Source: Mya arenaria
Lineage: Eukaryota; Mollusca; Bivalvia; Myida; Myidae
Assembly: GCF_026914265.1 (NCBI RefSeq)
Contig: NC_069123.1
Coordinates: 35,921,178 to 35,985,177 of the forward strand
Direction of reading: 5' to 3'
DNA: 64,000 nt
The notes under the pieces are model-generated. The model did not search any database. It saw nothing but the letters and a program-made list of their open reading frames with translations, and was not told the origin of the DNA. A program made the position numbers and the translations under genes. Below are positions 12,300 through 27,000 of the stretch, one piece after another; position 1 is the stretch's first letter, and each line of letters starts with the position of its first letter.

Positions 12300-15200
12300 A
12301 ACATATCCTACTCAAAACTCATCGAATGTAACAGTGAAATTATTGAGAAAATTGACATCCATCAAGCAAACACTCCCTATAGCATACTGCTTATACAAAA
12401 CAAATCTAGGTCTGAGCATTTTTTTAAACTTTGCTGAAAGTCGAATATGTGCTATAAAATTTGCTATATGGTATGTGCTCAGGCGAGTAAGAATGTATTA
12501 AAGGAAATTGTCGCCGGAAAGATTTATAAGTTTATTTATTCGCGTTGTATGTTCGGGTCTAACTTTTTACCGCGAACCAATGTCAATATGTTTTGCTTTA
12601 AGAAATGTACAAAGTCTGGCACTGTTTTTTTATAAATCAAGATTTAACAAAGATAACGATACTTTTTCAATAGCATAATCAAATTTGTTTGGAAATGGAA
12701 AACTATCTTACATCATGCGTGCTAGTTCATTATAATTGGCATACAGTGATATGGTTGTTGATGATAAGTTGACTTCCAAATTGATAATAATAACGCAGAA
12801 GAAATTTAATAAAATAACATATCCTCCCTCCGTTACCAGGAGTATAGACCGTTGTGCCGACTCGTTACTATACGGTGTTACGACCAACATACACAATATA
12901 GAAAAAACAGCCACACACTGTATTTACTAACTGTTTTACAAACGTAATTTGAAATAAGTTATGCCTCAATATAATTTTCTATAATAAAGAATTATGTCCA
13001 AAGTCCATAAAGGGTTGAAATGTTATCATTACAAACCATTTTTATTAAGTCCAAGATGTAAGAATTGTTCTAGCACAGGTGAAAATTCATTGAAACTTTA
13101 ATTTCAGTCAAAGACACAATTTCATAGACGTTGCCCTTATATTCCAAATAAGATGTTCTCGAACATACGGCAAAGGCCCTCAAAATCCTTAAAATTCTTG
13201 TTTATTCTAAATACTCTATACATGGAACTAGAAAATTCTAAAACATTTAAACAGCTGCAGTTTCAATGGTGTCAACCATTCGATTAGGCGACTACAGAAA
13301 TACATCTATGCTTAACCATCCAATACTAAAGCAAACAACTGCATTCAGTCACCCACCCCTATCCCGCAACGTTTGTACTAGAATGGAATGGAACTATCCC
13401 CAATAAACGATATTAAGATGGCATTTCTTGGGATACATGTAGAAAGGTACTATCCATATATAGATTAAGTTCTCATTGCCATGAAATTGAGATTTGAAAA
13501 TACAATACTATTGCTAGACATAATCGTACATGTAAACTATCTCATCAAAATGTACGTGAATCTGAATATTATTTTTTGACAATCAAAACTTAGGAAAGAA
13601 TTATATTTTTATCTTTATATGATATTTATATTTAAGCGGACTGTTAGCAGCATTGTTTCGGATGAATTAAACATTTAAAACAGTTCGACAGTTTATTTTA
13701 CTCTCTGCACAAAACGCATGTGATATGAGGAACATTTACAAAATATATATACAAAGCACAAGATGTGCGTCATAAAACACATACACATACACATACAATT
13801 GAATCAGGCTGTAGGGTCAGTTCTTGTTTGACAACATAAAGCTAAACATATTACTGAATATATATAATACATTTTACAATATAGATAGAAAGTGAGTTTA
13901 ATAAATAAACTATCTAGGTTAAAGATAATTACATATTTAATAACTCAAAAGAGTTATGCGTTGCAAGTATTTTTAAGTCTTCAGAACAATTGGAATAAAT
14001 CAACTCAAATTATAAATTTTCACCATCTTTTTCAGAAATGATTTTCTTAAAAAAATCAAATTAACAGTTATCCTTCTTACAAAAGGTAAAAATCTCCTTA
14101 TATCGGTCTTAAGGTATGTGCATGTAAATATAAAATAAAACATGCGACTCGGACAGATATCGTATCTATAAAAAAAAAATGCGACCCGCATGTAAAACGT
14201 TCGCACGTGAATTCAATTTACGTTTTAAAATCAAAATAGCGAGCAGCGAAATCACAACCATTTCATAACTTATTGATCTGCTCAAACATAATCATTTAAC
14301 ATATTTTGAAGGGAAGCAATCGCGAAAGCATTTTAAGCAAGTATATGCTAGTTGTCGATAACCAGAGTAGAAAAATAGGCCAGCATTGACAAAAAAACGA
14401 AGCCGTATATTTGTATTTCATTCTATATGTACACTGTATATACACGTCGACATAAAAAATAAAAGCTATTCGTTTATTTAGGAAAAGCATGTTGTTCGTG
14501 GAACATGTTCATATTTTTTAAATTGAATTGTGAAATTCAAGACATGAAAGGCCTTTCAAAGGGAAAAGTCAGTAATTCGTACAAAATATATTCGGATGAA
14601 CTTGTTAAGAATTGTAATAGCGTTAATGATCACAAAGTATGGTATTGATGGAAAAGCGAATTGGTGAAACATTATTGTTTGTTTTTTTGTTGTTATTACG
14701 ACTAGGCTTACTCTTAAAAAATATAATTATTTCAGAGTATTAAGTTAACCTATCGTCGGCAAACATGAAGGTGGTAGGAATAAAACTTGAGTGGATGTAA
14801 ACTATTAAAAAAATAGAAGTAAAAATCTTGAAAAGAAGGAAACGCATATGAGGTAAAGATGATAAAACATGGCTGAGCGGCTACGTGATAATTTGCCCGC
14901 ATGCTCATAACATCCCTCGACTACGTCTTTTGCCGTTATGAGAAACTCGAGGAACTTATCATAATACGACCCGGCTCCGCCATGTTTAAGCCTCCAAGTA
15001 ATTCACAATAAAATTATGTTTAGATATTGAACTCTAACATTGATGCATGTTCATGGACCTTAGGTCTTTAGGGATTTTTATTTTAATTTCGGCCCCATAT
15101 TCTGTCAACAAAAACACACTGTGTGGTCCCCAAGTGTCAATATGTTTTATGGCTAATATTCAATAAAACCTGAAGTAAGCACCATCTCACCATATAAGTG

Positions 15201-17735
15201 GGATGCTAGCACCGTCCCTTCATATTTTGGCATATAAGTATTTTTTGAGTCTGCGTACTGATTTATGTCAATTTCGGTGTTCAGTATACCTTCATTTCCG
15301 AGCACTTCGTAAAAAGCTATCAAATAACGCTTTCTTTTATGGGGAAAAGATAAGCCTCGTATAGTGGTAGCTCACCATAGCTCTTGCAAAAGAAACATTT
15401 GTCGAGGGAATTTAAATTTATTGTGAAATTGGAACTGCATTCTTAATTATGACTTTTTGTTAAGTTTAATTGAAACTTATCATTGACCCTTGATTAGGTG
15501 TCATAATTCAATGCGGAGAAAACAAATTTGCTATCGATCAAACTGCGACAGTCAACAGAGGATGGAGATTAAGTGGCATTAATGGATCGTAATTTCTGAA
15601 CAGAATTTACCAAATAAAACCCTACAATAACTATTCCAGATGTGAGGGACTAACCTGATAGGATAGAACATTTTAAGGCAAATGCAGCGTCAACCATGCC
15701 ACGCTGCAGTCTAAGCCTTAGGACCAGTAAATCATGAATTAGATGAATAGTGTTATCTTTTTGGCTTGCTTCGCTGGTATAAAATCGGCCATCCTAGGCC
15801 TATTTTGCTCATTGATATAGCATATTGAGACTCTTTAGTTTAGACTCCTTATTCTAATATAAAAAATTATAAAAAAATATTATTCATAGGATTTTATTTG
15901 GTCAATGGCTTTTGAAATGATTATAAAAAACGTGTGCAATATGCGGTGTATCTTGGTCAACGAGGGGGCAGGTATCTGTGAAATATCAGTCATAATTCCT
16001 TCACGCATTTGTTGACTGGCACCGTCTGCCTTTCGTTACTTTGATATTGGTTTGAGACGAAAAAAACTGATATAAAAATCACAGCAAACAATATACTAGT
16101 AATACTTTTTAAAATTACACAAATTATAATCGAATCAGTTATGGACTGACAATCTTTAGACAAATGTGGAGTCTACATACAATTACATTTATCATGCAGA
16201 CGACTTGGTTTCTGTCTAAAGCGTTCAAGGGCTTTTAAAGAAGTACTCTGTGTGGTGGGTGGTACGTAGAATATAACTCAAAATATAACATTTTTACGCA
16301 GACTCCTAAACACCTATTTGTCAAATTATGGAAAGACGGTACAAGCACCGTAGCAGCGCTTTGATTTGTTGATACTGTGCTTACTTCACATCCACGTAAC
16401 GCAAAATGTACTATATATAATGTATATTTTGTCATTTTATTTGTTTTTACATTCACATCATCATCAAAACTATTTATATTATTTGCATGTATGTGTATAT
16501 GACGAAATACAAATTGACGTTGTCAGTAAAGTAGTCCTTGCACATCAATACAGAAAGTACCAAATACCAGCAATCATGTGATTATTAGCAAATACAGAGC
16601 AAAAACGGTGAAAATACTGTTTACAATGTCCAAGATTTAAACAATTATTTCAACACTAAAATGTGATCAGTGAGTTTTATAGATTTAAGTTACAACTAAT
16701 GTACCTTTCATACCAATAAGAAACATTCTTAACTGAAGACCGTGTTACAATTTAGTTTCAAATTTGCACATCTTATATAGGATATATTCAAAGTATCAAT
16801 ACAAAAAAACTAAAATTGTTATGATACAATAATGATACAAATTTTGTTTATATCCAAAAAATTGATACTTATAGCAATTTTCTTTAAAATTCTTAGATGT
16901 TAAGAAAAAAATATAAAACTGTAGCCTCATATTTCACTTAAATGCCCTTTTCGTCTTGAAAGATGACACGACTATTTGCAGGAGACTTGTGTGCTCTAAA
17001 TTAAAGATTTTTACCATGAGTGAAGGTTCACAATATATGTTACCATGCTAATTAATTTTAGTGAAATATTTTACGGCTTTTAATCAGAAAATTAAAGACA
17101 CTATCCATATCAATTAAAAGCATTGCCCGTTTTAAGCCTTAATTTCAATAAGTTTATGAAATATATCTAGTTTTATGATTAGTTATGTGAAATATTTAAT
17201 CAAATTAATACCTGTTCCCTTGTCATATTCAAGCCGCTTGTTTTCTGTCGATTTAAGTTAATGTTTGTTAACTTTTTTCGTTTCATTTTTCATTCCCTGA
17301 AAGTATACATTATAAATTAGTATTTAAAATGTATTATTTTGTTTTACCTTATTCTCTGAGAAATTTTAACTATTCCAACGAAATGGCTAGGGTCATTCAA
17401 GCCGAAATTCTTATGAAACTGCTCCTAGGCTTGATCGACCCTAGCTGTGCTAACCTATTGAAATGAACATCACAATCAGCCGAGGTAAAACAGGAAATAT
17501 TTGAAGAATGGAAAAAATGCAGGCTAATTCTGAAAACACGCTATTTTGATTTCCAGTCACTCGTTATTTTTCGCAGCTAATGCCATTCAAAACCATTTTG
17601 TTATATCTCAGTTTTAAGACTTTCAGACTGCATATCAATCATATGACATATCCTTTATTATTCCACAAAATCATGTTTTTAAATCCATTTGAGATCATTG
17701 ACAAATGACAAAACATACGTATTATACAGAATAAT
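12300..17735. other. intergenic, nothing supported
   Basis: AT-rich DNA without convincing exons on either strand; all open frames are short and lack family resemblance. About 14870-14990 holds short GC-rich inverted words around ACTCGAGGAACTTATC, possibly a worn repeat. A short CACATA run lies near 13780. Confidence 0.4.
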
Positions 17736-17738
17736 ACA

Positions 17739-17862
17739 TGGTTGACTATGGCTTTTGGTTGATAATTGCCCCAGTGAAAATAATTGCCCTCGGGCGAGAG
17801 CCCCCGAGTAAATATTTCTTCCACTGGGGCAATTATCAACCAAATGCGATGGCCAACCATGT
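17739..17862. mobile_element. foldback element
   Basis: An inverted repeat with arms TTGGTTGATAATTGCCCCAG and its exact inverse CTGGGGCAATTATCAACCAA flanks a short GC-rich core (CTCGGGCGAGAGCCCCCGAG). The outer flanks ATGGTTGACTATGGC and GCGATGGCCAACCAT are also imperfect inverses. It forms a long hairpin and has no coding capacity. Confidence 0.7.
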
Positions 17863-18427
17863 TTTTTTACATACTAACATCTGCCTATTTCAGTAATCTG
17901 AGCAACACCGTTAAAGGAAAGATGATAGAAATGTGTGCACCTTTCTTACAATCTAAAACGTTATCCAAGGACTCTTGTCCATTGGAAAATGAAACTTGTA
18001 TCACCTTCGGGTCGCGCCATATAACATACACTTTCTCACTAAACATGTTTGTATAATGAGGTTTTGAGGCTTTTATATTGTAGAGGAGTGCTAGTTTTTC
18101 CATAGTAATGACTCATTTGCTATTTCGGCCTTCTTTTGTTTTTGGATGGTTTTCGTTGAATGTGAGTATTCTAAATTTAGCTTCCACGATCCCTTTGTAT
18201 CACTAAAAAGAAAAATTAGTATAGCCTTATCATAATTATTTTGGTATGTATTTCGCTTTCGATATGTCCTTACACACCCACCTAATTTCTAGTATCAAAA
18301 GTATGCTTAGTAGTGCCTTTTTAGAACAAAAGATAGACAGTTGAGTACGTTTTCTGTATAGTTTTTTTTATAAAAGAAAGTTTCTGGTCAGCTTATTTCA
18401 ATACTCAGAAAAAGAAAATTCAAGTCC

Positions 18428-18665
18428 GAGTTTGTCACTAGTCCAAAATGAATTAGGCCGAAATGATAACTGGGTCAAATGACCCGGATTCCTATTGCAT
18501 GATGTGAGCATGTGAATTGAACGTTCTTTCGCATGCATATGGCACTGAGTTTGTCACTAGTCCAAAATGAATTAGGCCGAAATGATAACTCGGTCAAATG
18601 ACCCGGATTCCTATTGCATGATGTGAGCATGTGAATTGAACATTCTTTCGCATGCATATGGCACT
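18428..18665 (+). repeat. recent tandem duplication, 2 x 119 bp
   Basis: Units 18428-18546 and 18547-18665 both begin GAGTTTGTCACTAGTCC and end GCATATGGCACT. I count two substitutions between them and no length change, so the duplication is young. No gene overlaps it. Confidence 0.9.
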
Positions 18666-18699
18666 TGATTGCAGCTCCAGTGACTTTGTTGTCCTTTTT

Positions 18700-20535
18700 T
18701 CTTATCAGTATTGATAACAAATTAAAGGTATGTCAAATCATCGTCTATTGTTTGAAAACAAAAACACGACTTTCAGCGCTGTTGTGCACTGTATTCTTAT
18801 ATAAAAACAATTAACAGCAATAACGTTAATAAAGATTGTTCAAAAACACATCAACAATACAAAAGGACACTAGCGTATAGTTTATGAACAACTGCATGAA
18901 TGATTTGGAATATTCAAATTCTGAACGATACGCCGGTTAAATTCATTAAATCGCTTGTGATCAAGTATCAACTACATGAAACTTAGTCTTTAATTAGATT
19001 TTTTTATATCAGAAGAAGAAAAAGCTCGTATTGATTAAATCAAGCTTAAATAACGCCGTTAGTGCGTTGATAGAATGAAAGAAATCAGTTATTTAGTGGT
19101 ATAAGTGTCCGCCTCTTACATTCGAGACCAGCTTATTACCTCTCAAAATGGACACCAATACCCAGCCCATAAACATAACACTTGACACAATTTTCCATAA
19201 CCTTTCACAACATCGACGTGCTATGGTTATTTTTGTAAGCCTACAAAACTTACAGGTCAACGGTTTAAATAGAACACCTAATCAACTCAATGCCATGTTT
19301 TTATCGAGTGCAATGTTCATTCGAGGTGTGGGTCGTGATACAAAACAAGACAAAAGTCCAATTCAAGCAGAGCATTTCTATTTCATAAGCAGATAATAGG
19401 GGAAAATTCTATACCTTTTTCCACAAAACAAACAAAAAGGTGTATTAATGACACTAAACTGGCGTTCAAATGGTTTCTTCCACTGGTGAGTAGTTTCTGT
19501 TTATAATTTGTTGAACATAACATAACACAATATTATTTCCACACATAACATCACGCATATAACCACTTATGAAGTTGATTATGATAGTTAAACGTATGTA
19601 TGTATATATATATACACATTCATGTTTTTAATCTATATCCGAATCCTACACTAGTCAGATTTTTCCTGTAAATCGTATGGGTGTCTATATATACATTTAT
19701 GTCTGGAAGTCACAAACACGGTATGCAACAACTGATAAGAATACAAGCTACATTTTCAGGCAATAAAATCACTAAGTACTAGGCTTAATCATTAACAATT
19801 GCACCTTTTCCGGGTGTTTAAAGGTCCGCCTTCTGCCACTCAACATATGCAAACTATTAGTGTCAGATTTAGCGTTGACAATGTGTCGGCCAATGTCGTT
19901 GTATTGTCAGTAAGTTAGTAAGATGACCCGATGTAAAACGTTGATGAGTAAGATTTTACTTCATGTCATCTAACTATTACATGTAACATTGTCATAATAT
20001 ATACTATATTCTGTCTTTTTAACGGTTATCATCTGTAGGGTTTCCTATTTCACCATTGATTAACATTTTTGAATTGACCTGCATATACAAGATATATATA
20101 TAGACAAACACAATACGTTCCATCCTTTCTATAGAGAAGATACGTACAACAAGTAACAAATCAATACACATCGCTACAATGTCAATTAATGCATTTCCAT
20201 ATGAAGGTTTGAAAACAAATACCTATGTTTAATTAGTATTCAGTTTCAGAGTTTATGGTCAATATATATCATACAGTATTTAAAATTACAATCAAAAACT
20301 CAGTTACATGAATTGTGAATGTCTAAAGGCCTCAAACCTAGTTGGTATTATTCGAAAGGGCTTTATGTGCAGTTGAAATATTAAACAAAACATCTAACTC
20401 AAATGACTTAAAATTTAATTTGGTTTTTGCATTTTTTTACATATAGGTATGCAGCACGTTATACACTTTCAAATGATACACGAATTGTATGGGGTCACCA
20501 GGCATCAAGATTATCATTGAACAATGGCTTAATAA
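18700..20535. other. intergenic, nothing supported
   Basis: AT-rich sequence with TATATA runs near 19600 and 20090. A tRNA-like A-box phrase (TTTAGTGGTATAAGTGTCCG) near 19090 has no matching B box at the right distance. No exon was supported. Confidence 0.35.
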
Positions 20536-20539
20536 AATG

Positions 20540-20690
20540 ACAATATTTATGCGAAAAGCTACAGAAACAAGCAAACTTTTGTCAATATATTATCTAAATA
20601 CTCAAAACCATCTCTGAATAACCTGCCAATGTTTGTCTATGTTTAAACTTTTGGTGTGCTTTTTCCTGTAGTTTTTCATATAAATATTAC
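20540..20690. repeat. dispersed repeat R1, two facing fragments
   Basis: A + fragment (GCGAAAAGCTACAGAAACAA, about 20550) and a - fragment (GTTTAAACTTTTGGTG ... GTAGTTTTTCATATAAAT, about 20640-20690) face each other, forming an imperfect inverted pair of R1 ends. Confidence 0.5.
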
Positions 20691-21038
20691 TTTGCGACAT
20701 CATAAGAAACTACATTTACATGAAGTAATAATTTTCCTTAAAAGTAATAATAATAATATTGTTCTGCTCTTCGTTAAACCGTTTTCAAACAGCTTGAATT
20801 CATGCCTTTGCATACATTGTATTTGCTTAAACATGTTTGTATGTGTTATACAATAAACAAAACTTGGGTCGAGATACATAAGGAAAGACAATAACGATTA
20901 CAAAGATTTAATATAATTAACGAAGAGGTAAAATTTGAAAATTTATTTTTGCTTCAATTTGGATTCATTTATTACGTGGAAAGGGCACCAATGTTAATTA
21001 AGCTTTAAGACTTAAATGTTGGTGAAACCTAGATTCAT

Positions 21039-24000
21039 CTAGATGCACATATCTTCCTCTTCCGCTTCCTCGCGTGCCGCTTCAGTGGCATAGGCTTTCT
21101 CAACCTCTTGCTCCATCAACATCAGAAGTTTCGACTCTCTTGTTCTCCTATCAGCTTGCGCCATCTGGTCAATAGGTCTGGACAAGAACTCGTAGTCTCG
21201 CAGCAAACGGATATCATTGTCGCGTATGTAGACATAGCATATGCCTCCAACAAGGTTCCAGCCCTAAAAAGAGGTAAGGGAGCATTGAACATATACATAC
21301 TTGAATCTGGCCAATGCACTGTCATATTCCAAAGCTGCTTGTTTAGAAAATGTTCGTTTTAATACAATATGAATGTTATTATTTACTGTATATTGTTGTG
21401 GCTTTTTCGTACGTTTACATATTAAGTATACGACTGTCTTTGAGAATATGAACGATTTCCGTAACGCAATAATTAAGGGGTGTCGAAGTAAACAATCGGT
21501 ACGACAACTTTGCTGTTATTACACATGGGCTTTTAAATGACAACATATACGGATGATCTCTCTCCCCGAACATAGTTTTCTTTCTCTACAGCTGTTTCTC
21601 CTACTATATAGCGGCCGGTACTTCGTTCACAGTGTTGTTATTTATGTTCTGGGTAACAGGACAAAGTCATATGTGAAAATAGAATAATGTTTGTGACGGT
21701 GCTGTTTCACAACAACTGGTGAAACGTACTATATTTCGGCCGGCACTTCGTTCACAGTGTAGCTTTTTTATGTTCTATGTAAAACGACAAAGCGATATGT
21801 AAAATAACGAAGATGGTGCCAGGGATGCGTTTAAAAAGCAACTTCTACCGTTGCAGTCAATGACCGTCAAAATTAAACCGCATTGGTTATACCTCGGATG
21901 GAGGTAGATAATTATGAGGACTTCTTCATAATGTGTTAAATAATTCAATTGGAAACCAATAATACCTTTTCAACATCAAGAATGCAGTTTTGAACCATTC
22001 CGTTCAATTCTGCTTTCATCTCTTCTGGTGCTTCTTCTATAAAGCTTTCATCAAGACCGATAAGAATTCGTGGAAGAGTTTTGCCATTCTCAATAATATC
22101 TTGTGCAACGGCAGCCATGGATGACCAAAATTCGATAATTCTTGTCAGGATTGCATCCACCTTTCCAAGATTTTCCTGTACAACCACGAGACACTGTGGA
22201 TCACCTGCGGACACTGTAAAAGGAAACAAGGTCATCATCTATTGAAGCACTTTATAATTTTATGGTTACAATAAGGGGCACAATTAAGATGATGCAAAAA
22301 TAACTTAAACCACTAGTGCATTTGACTTTATTGATAAAAAGAATATCATTTGTCTACAGATAAAAAATATTGGCCTAAAAATGTGTTGTTTGTTTTCAAT
22401 AAAAAACCACGACAACAAAACTTTCCCAGTTAAAAAAGCGCCAAAACAACGCTTACATTTTACACAAATCGTATGCTTCTTTTTATCGTTAAAGTTATTT
22501 TTTTAAAGAAAACAATGCTTGAAAAATAAAATAACGCACCAACGTATATTGTGTCCCTTGAATATTAACATATTTTTCAGAAAGTTATATCCTCGTGCGG
22601 GTTATACAGACTCTCAATTTGATGGATACATCGGTATATGCTTAAAGGACACATTCGTAATTCAGCTGAAATTACCATGCTGGGAACACATCTCCCTCAT
22701 TTTTCGAACGTTATCAATTGCCTCCTTCTTCCGGTCGATTGTTTCCATTCTGTGTTTCTCAAGCCGTTCTCTTTCTCTGTCCACCTCATCTGACGCGTTT
22801 ATATACGACTTCTCAAATGCTTTGAACTGTTAAGTATGTAAGTATATAAATACTTAATATAAGACTTTAAAAATAAAATAATGTAGAGTATAATAGATTA
22901 CTGAACTATCCGGTTCGTTCCATTGGTCTTCTTCTTGAGTGTATTTATGCCTTCATCTTTGGGATTTTCAAGGCGATAAACGGAATAATCTCACTGTACC
23001 ACCCAAAATCAAATAACCAAATTGGGGGAGGGGCATTAACTAATGCGGGCAGTTTAAAGAAGGGGCATAATATAGGTCGATTCCCATATTGTTTTTATGC
23101 ATTATTATATTTCAAACATATAACTTTAATGATCAAAACAAAACAAAATAATATGATTTGTTTATAGTTTAAAATATATGAACCTTTATATATTTTAATT
23201 AACTTTAAAGGCGGTAATGGTTTGAAATTTGTGGCCACAAATTTATCTATTAAAAAGTGCTGAAATATCGTTACTATTGTTTTATCTGTACACAAATCAA
23301 ATGTGTTTTTTTTATGTTTTGTTTGTTATCATTGCAGTCAAATGAGTCAAACATATGTATGCATTAAATTTAGAAAATGAAATCAAGCAGGTGTAACCTA
23401 TATTTTAATATTGGTTCCCTTTAATTAAGTCCATAGGTATTTGGCTACTAGTTGTGTCTCTATAGGTTCGCATTGTAAAATATCTATTCCCTATTTATCA
23501 ATGATTTTGTAATAAGCATCCATTTTTTCTTACCTTTGCAAGGTCATCCTTTGATTCTTTATTCTTTTTGTTGGACATGAAATTGTATATCAATTTCCCG
23601 GCAGCGTAGGCAGCTCCCGCGACAAGAGATACCGGTGTGCCGAGAGCAGCTCCTGTCAAAACGGCTGCAGCTGGAGTCCACTCCTCCTTTTCGATGTCAA
23701 CCACCATTTTCTCACCTATTTTTGCTGTCGTGCAAAACGAAAATGAAACCCAATGACAATTACAAAAAGGTAAGGTTGTATACTTACATTATACTGATTC
23801 AAAACAACTACAGGGACAGTCAATATTTATGCGAAAAGCTACAGAAACAAGCTCAGTAGCAAACAGTTTAAACATAAACCCGATTGAATGGCACTGGGTA
23901 AAGCCCAAAGATATAGAATGTTTATCAAGGATTGTTCGGTACCGCCTTGGAAGCCAAGTAGCCAAGCATTTGCTACGATCGTGTCTTGTTCTTCTTTAGT

Positions 24001-27000
24001 GTGTTGCATTGATATAAAACCTGATTGCGTTGTATTTTGTTATTGGGGCGAAAGCATTACGAAAACGAATACTTGCAGTTATAGGCGGTTTCTATACTCA
24101 ACTTAAGTTATGTATAGATCGTCCTGTGGAACATACCATAGACATGAGCTTGTCTTGGAATCCGGATTTTGACATTAGGAGAATACAATATTTGTTATAA
24201 CATCAATTTGGCTCATAACATTATGTCTGAAGGTATACGTACATTTTAACCTGTATGCTTCGTCCCGTTTCTCGGATGATTTGTCAACATCCATTTTGCA
24301 GGTTTCTACAATCACTGCAGAATCTTTCGCCGCCGCCTCCGCAAGATCAGCTTGTTTCCTAGCGCTGTGCATTTCTACCTCTAGCTTGCTATGCGTGTCT
24401 TCGACCTGTTTCTTAATTGTAAAAGCCTCACTGTAGTCATCCGAAACTTGTTGCTGGATTGCCTTGTATCTAACAGACACAAATATATATTAAGTGTTTA
24501 CCTTTCTAAGCGTTGCTGTATATATTTGTAGATAACAGAAATAATTATTAAACATTAAGTAAACAGCAATGTATATATAATAAAAAGGAGCAATGCTATA
24601 TTTTTTATTTATGTTAGATATCCTTAAGGATTTTTTACCGAGTTAAATAACACTCTTTCATTGATGGAAATAATACATTCATTTCGAAAACTATTTTTCA
24701 GCATTATTACCTCTAAGACGCTATTTGAGTAACACTCTTACACATATAATTGTTTTGTGAGTCTTTGTATAATGAATTCATTTTTGAAGATAGACCCTTT
24801 AAATCACAGAATAAATCCAAAATTTTAAACAGCGGAATAAATGAGTAATTGTTACGAAAAATCGTTGGTATATTTCAAATTTAATTCTTTACCCTTCTTA
24901 GTTTCAAAATTCGGCGATTTCAACTTCACGAATTCATGAACTCACGGTTTCAACTTCGTAAAATTTCAATTGTGAAAATCATGATTTCGTGAAGTCATAA
25001 ATTCGTGAATTTGTGAAAGGAAACACATGAAATACTGAATTTGGATTGTCACCATCGGTCATTGGTAACAGGTACTTATTTATTCAACAAGACAAAGGAT
25101 AAATAGAAACAAGCCGGCGCAAAAAAAATAAAGAATAAAACCTGCATGTAAATCTTCCAAAAAAGTATTATTTACTTATTAAGTATGCATACGTTTGAAA
25201 GACATTATTGTTGATACTACAGTAACAATTCAATTTGTTTTTGTGAACACACTTTACTAGTATGAGCAAATTGAATGGGGATAAAAACGCTATACATTAA
25301 TTGGAATTTATTCTTTTGAATGGCATTTGCAAAACAAACAATTCAGCTAAATGTTAGTATATTTTTTTATTTTTTAAAAAAAAACAGCCTTTGTCGCCAC
25401 TCGCAAAGGGAGAATAATGCGTAGGAGATTGAGAAACATATATTTTTTGTTATAGTACCGTGTAACCTTCATCCATTTGAGGAAAAGTTGATAATTAAAA
25501 TCAATATATTCAAAAAACAATATTAAGGGCCGTTATCATTTAAGACTTCGTTATCAATTGAAGTATACTTTTTTTAAAACACACTGTACTTATATTTTAT
25601 CATGCAACGTGGAAAATATCAAAAGCATTCTTCTGCAGTTTATGAACAATTGCCTTGTTTTAAGACACAATGCTATGGCCAAACGGAGAGACACACAATA
25701 TACATAACAACACATACAGACCACACATTTATCAAAAATATATTTATTAAAACAATATGGTAACCACAAACCCTGTTTGGAGTTTCTTCGTCTCCTCCTT
25801 CATGGCAACAGCGTTTTCTTCAATTTGTTTGAAAGCTTTTTTCATTAAAGGCTCGTTCTGAAAAATGATGTATACAACTAATAATAACAAGTTTGTAAAG
25901 TATGTATACCCCGTTAAAGCAGCCAGTTCGGTTTTTCGCAATAAATGTCTGTCTGGAAATTTAAGGTCATAGCAAACATCCCTTTAGTGAGATGGGGATT
26001 TGAGGATAGGCGGTACAGTAATTGATCAGTTCTAGAGTTATAGTTATGGTTTCCAGTAAAGCATTTTTGCATCCTAATTACAGCAGTGAGCTAGTAAAGG
26101 GTGAAGAATGTGAACAATGTCATTGCTGCTTCAAGGTCAACCAAAGTGTAACCCATATGTTTATCAAAAGGTTTAGTACCGTAGGTTCAAGCGTTCCCTT
26201 TATATTTCCCGAACAGGGTTTTTGTGATAATGTAGACTGTGACAATAAGGGAAGTGTGCATGTCTTGACCAATCTCCTTATCAAGTCTGACTACCATAGG
26301 CCAACAACATACTCAAGTTATCAATAAGACAATATTTTTTGTGTTCAAGGTCACCGCGACAGTGACATTTCACCTACAGATCTCAAAATCAATAGAGACC
26401 ATATGCAGACCATAGAATCACCCTACTAAATTTAAGGACCGTTTACCAATGCATACAAGAGTGACCTTTGATATATTGACCATAAAATTAAAAAGGGTCA
26501 TCTGCTGGTCATACCTGATCACCCTTCTAAATGTGAGGCCCTCGCAATATCTTTTAAACAGGGCGAAAAAGAACATTAATTTAGTTACAAGCAAATGCAG
26601 CTTATGATCATCAAAACAAGCACAAACTCATATATAAATACATAATTATTAACAATCAATAACATATTGTTTTAAATTAGCACGGTTTGGTTTACCGACG
26701 GACCGACGAATCGACAGAAGTGCGAACGGACATGTATATAGCATGTACTCCCGATTCTTCTAAGGAGCATAATGCTACTGATAAGATATATAATCTTACC
26801 TAAAACGTTTTTTTTTACAAATAAGCATGCAAATTATTCATTATAAAGCATACATGATTGCTTGATAAACACAAATGTACTTATTTCTAAAATTGTAAAG
26901 ACTAATATAATTACTATCAAATTAGGTTCAAAGATTGACTTCTTACTTATCAAATGTTATAACCCTGACATCAAACACATAGCACTTCTATAAAAAGAGT

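Noticed and set aside
17885-18103. 72-residue minus-strand open frame beside the foldback element as a gene
   Set aside because: Short, no recognised domain, no supported splice partners; it may be part of a worn repeat.
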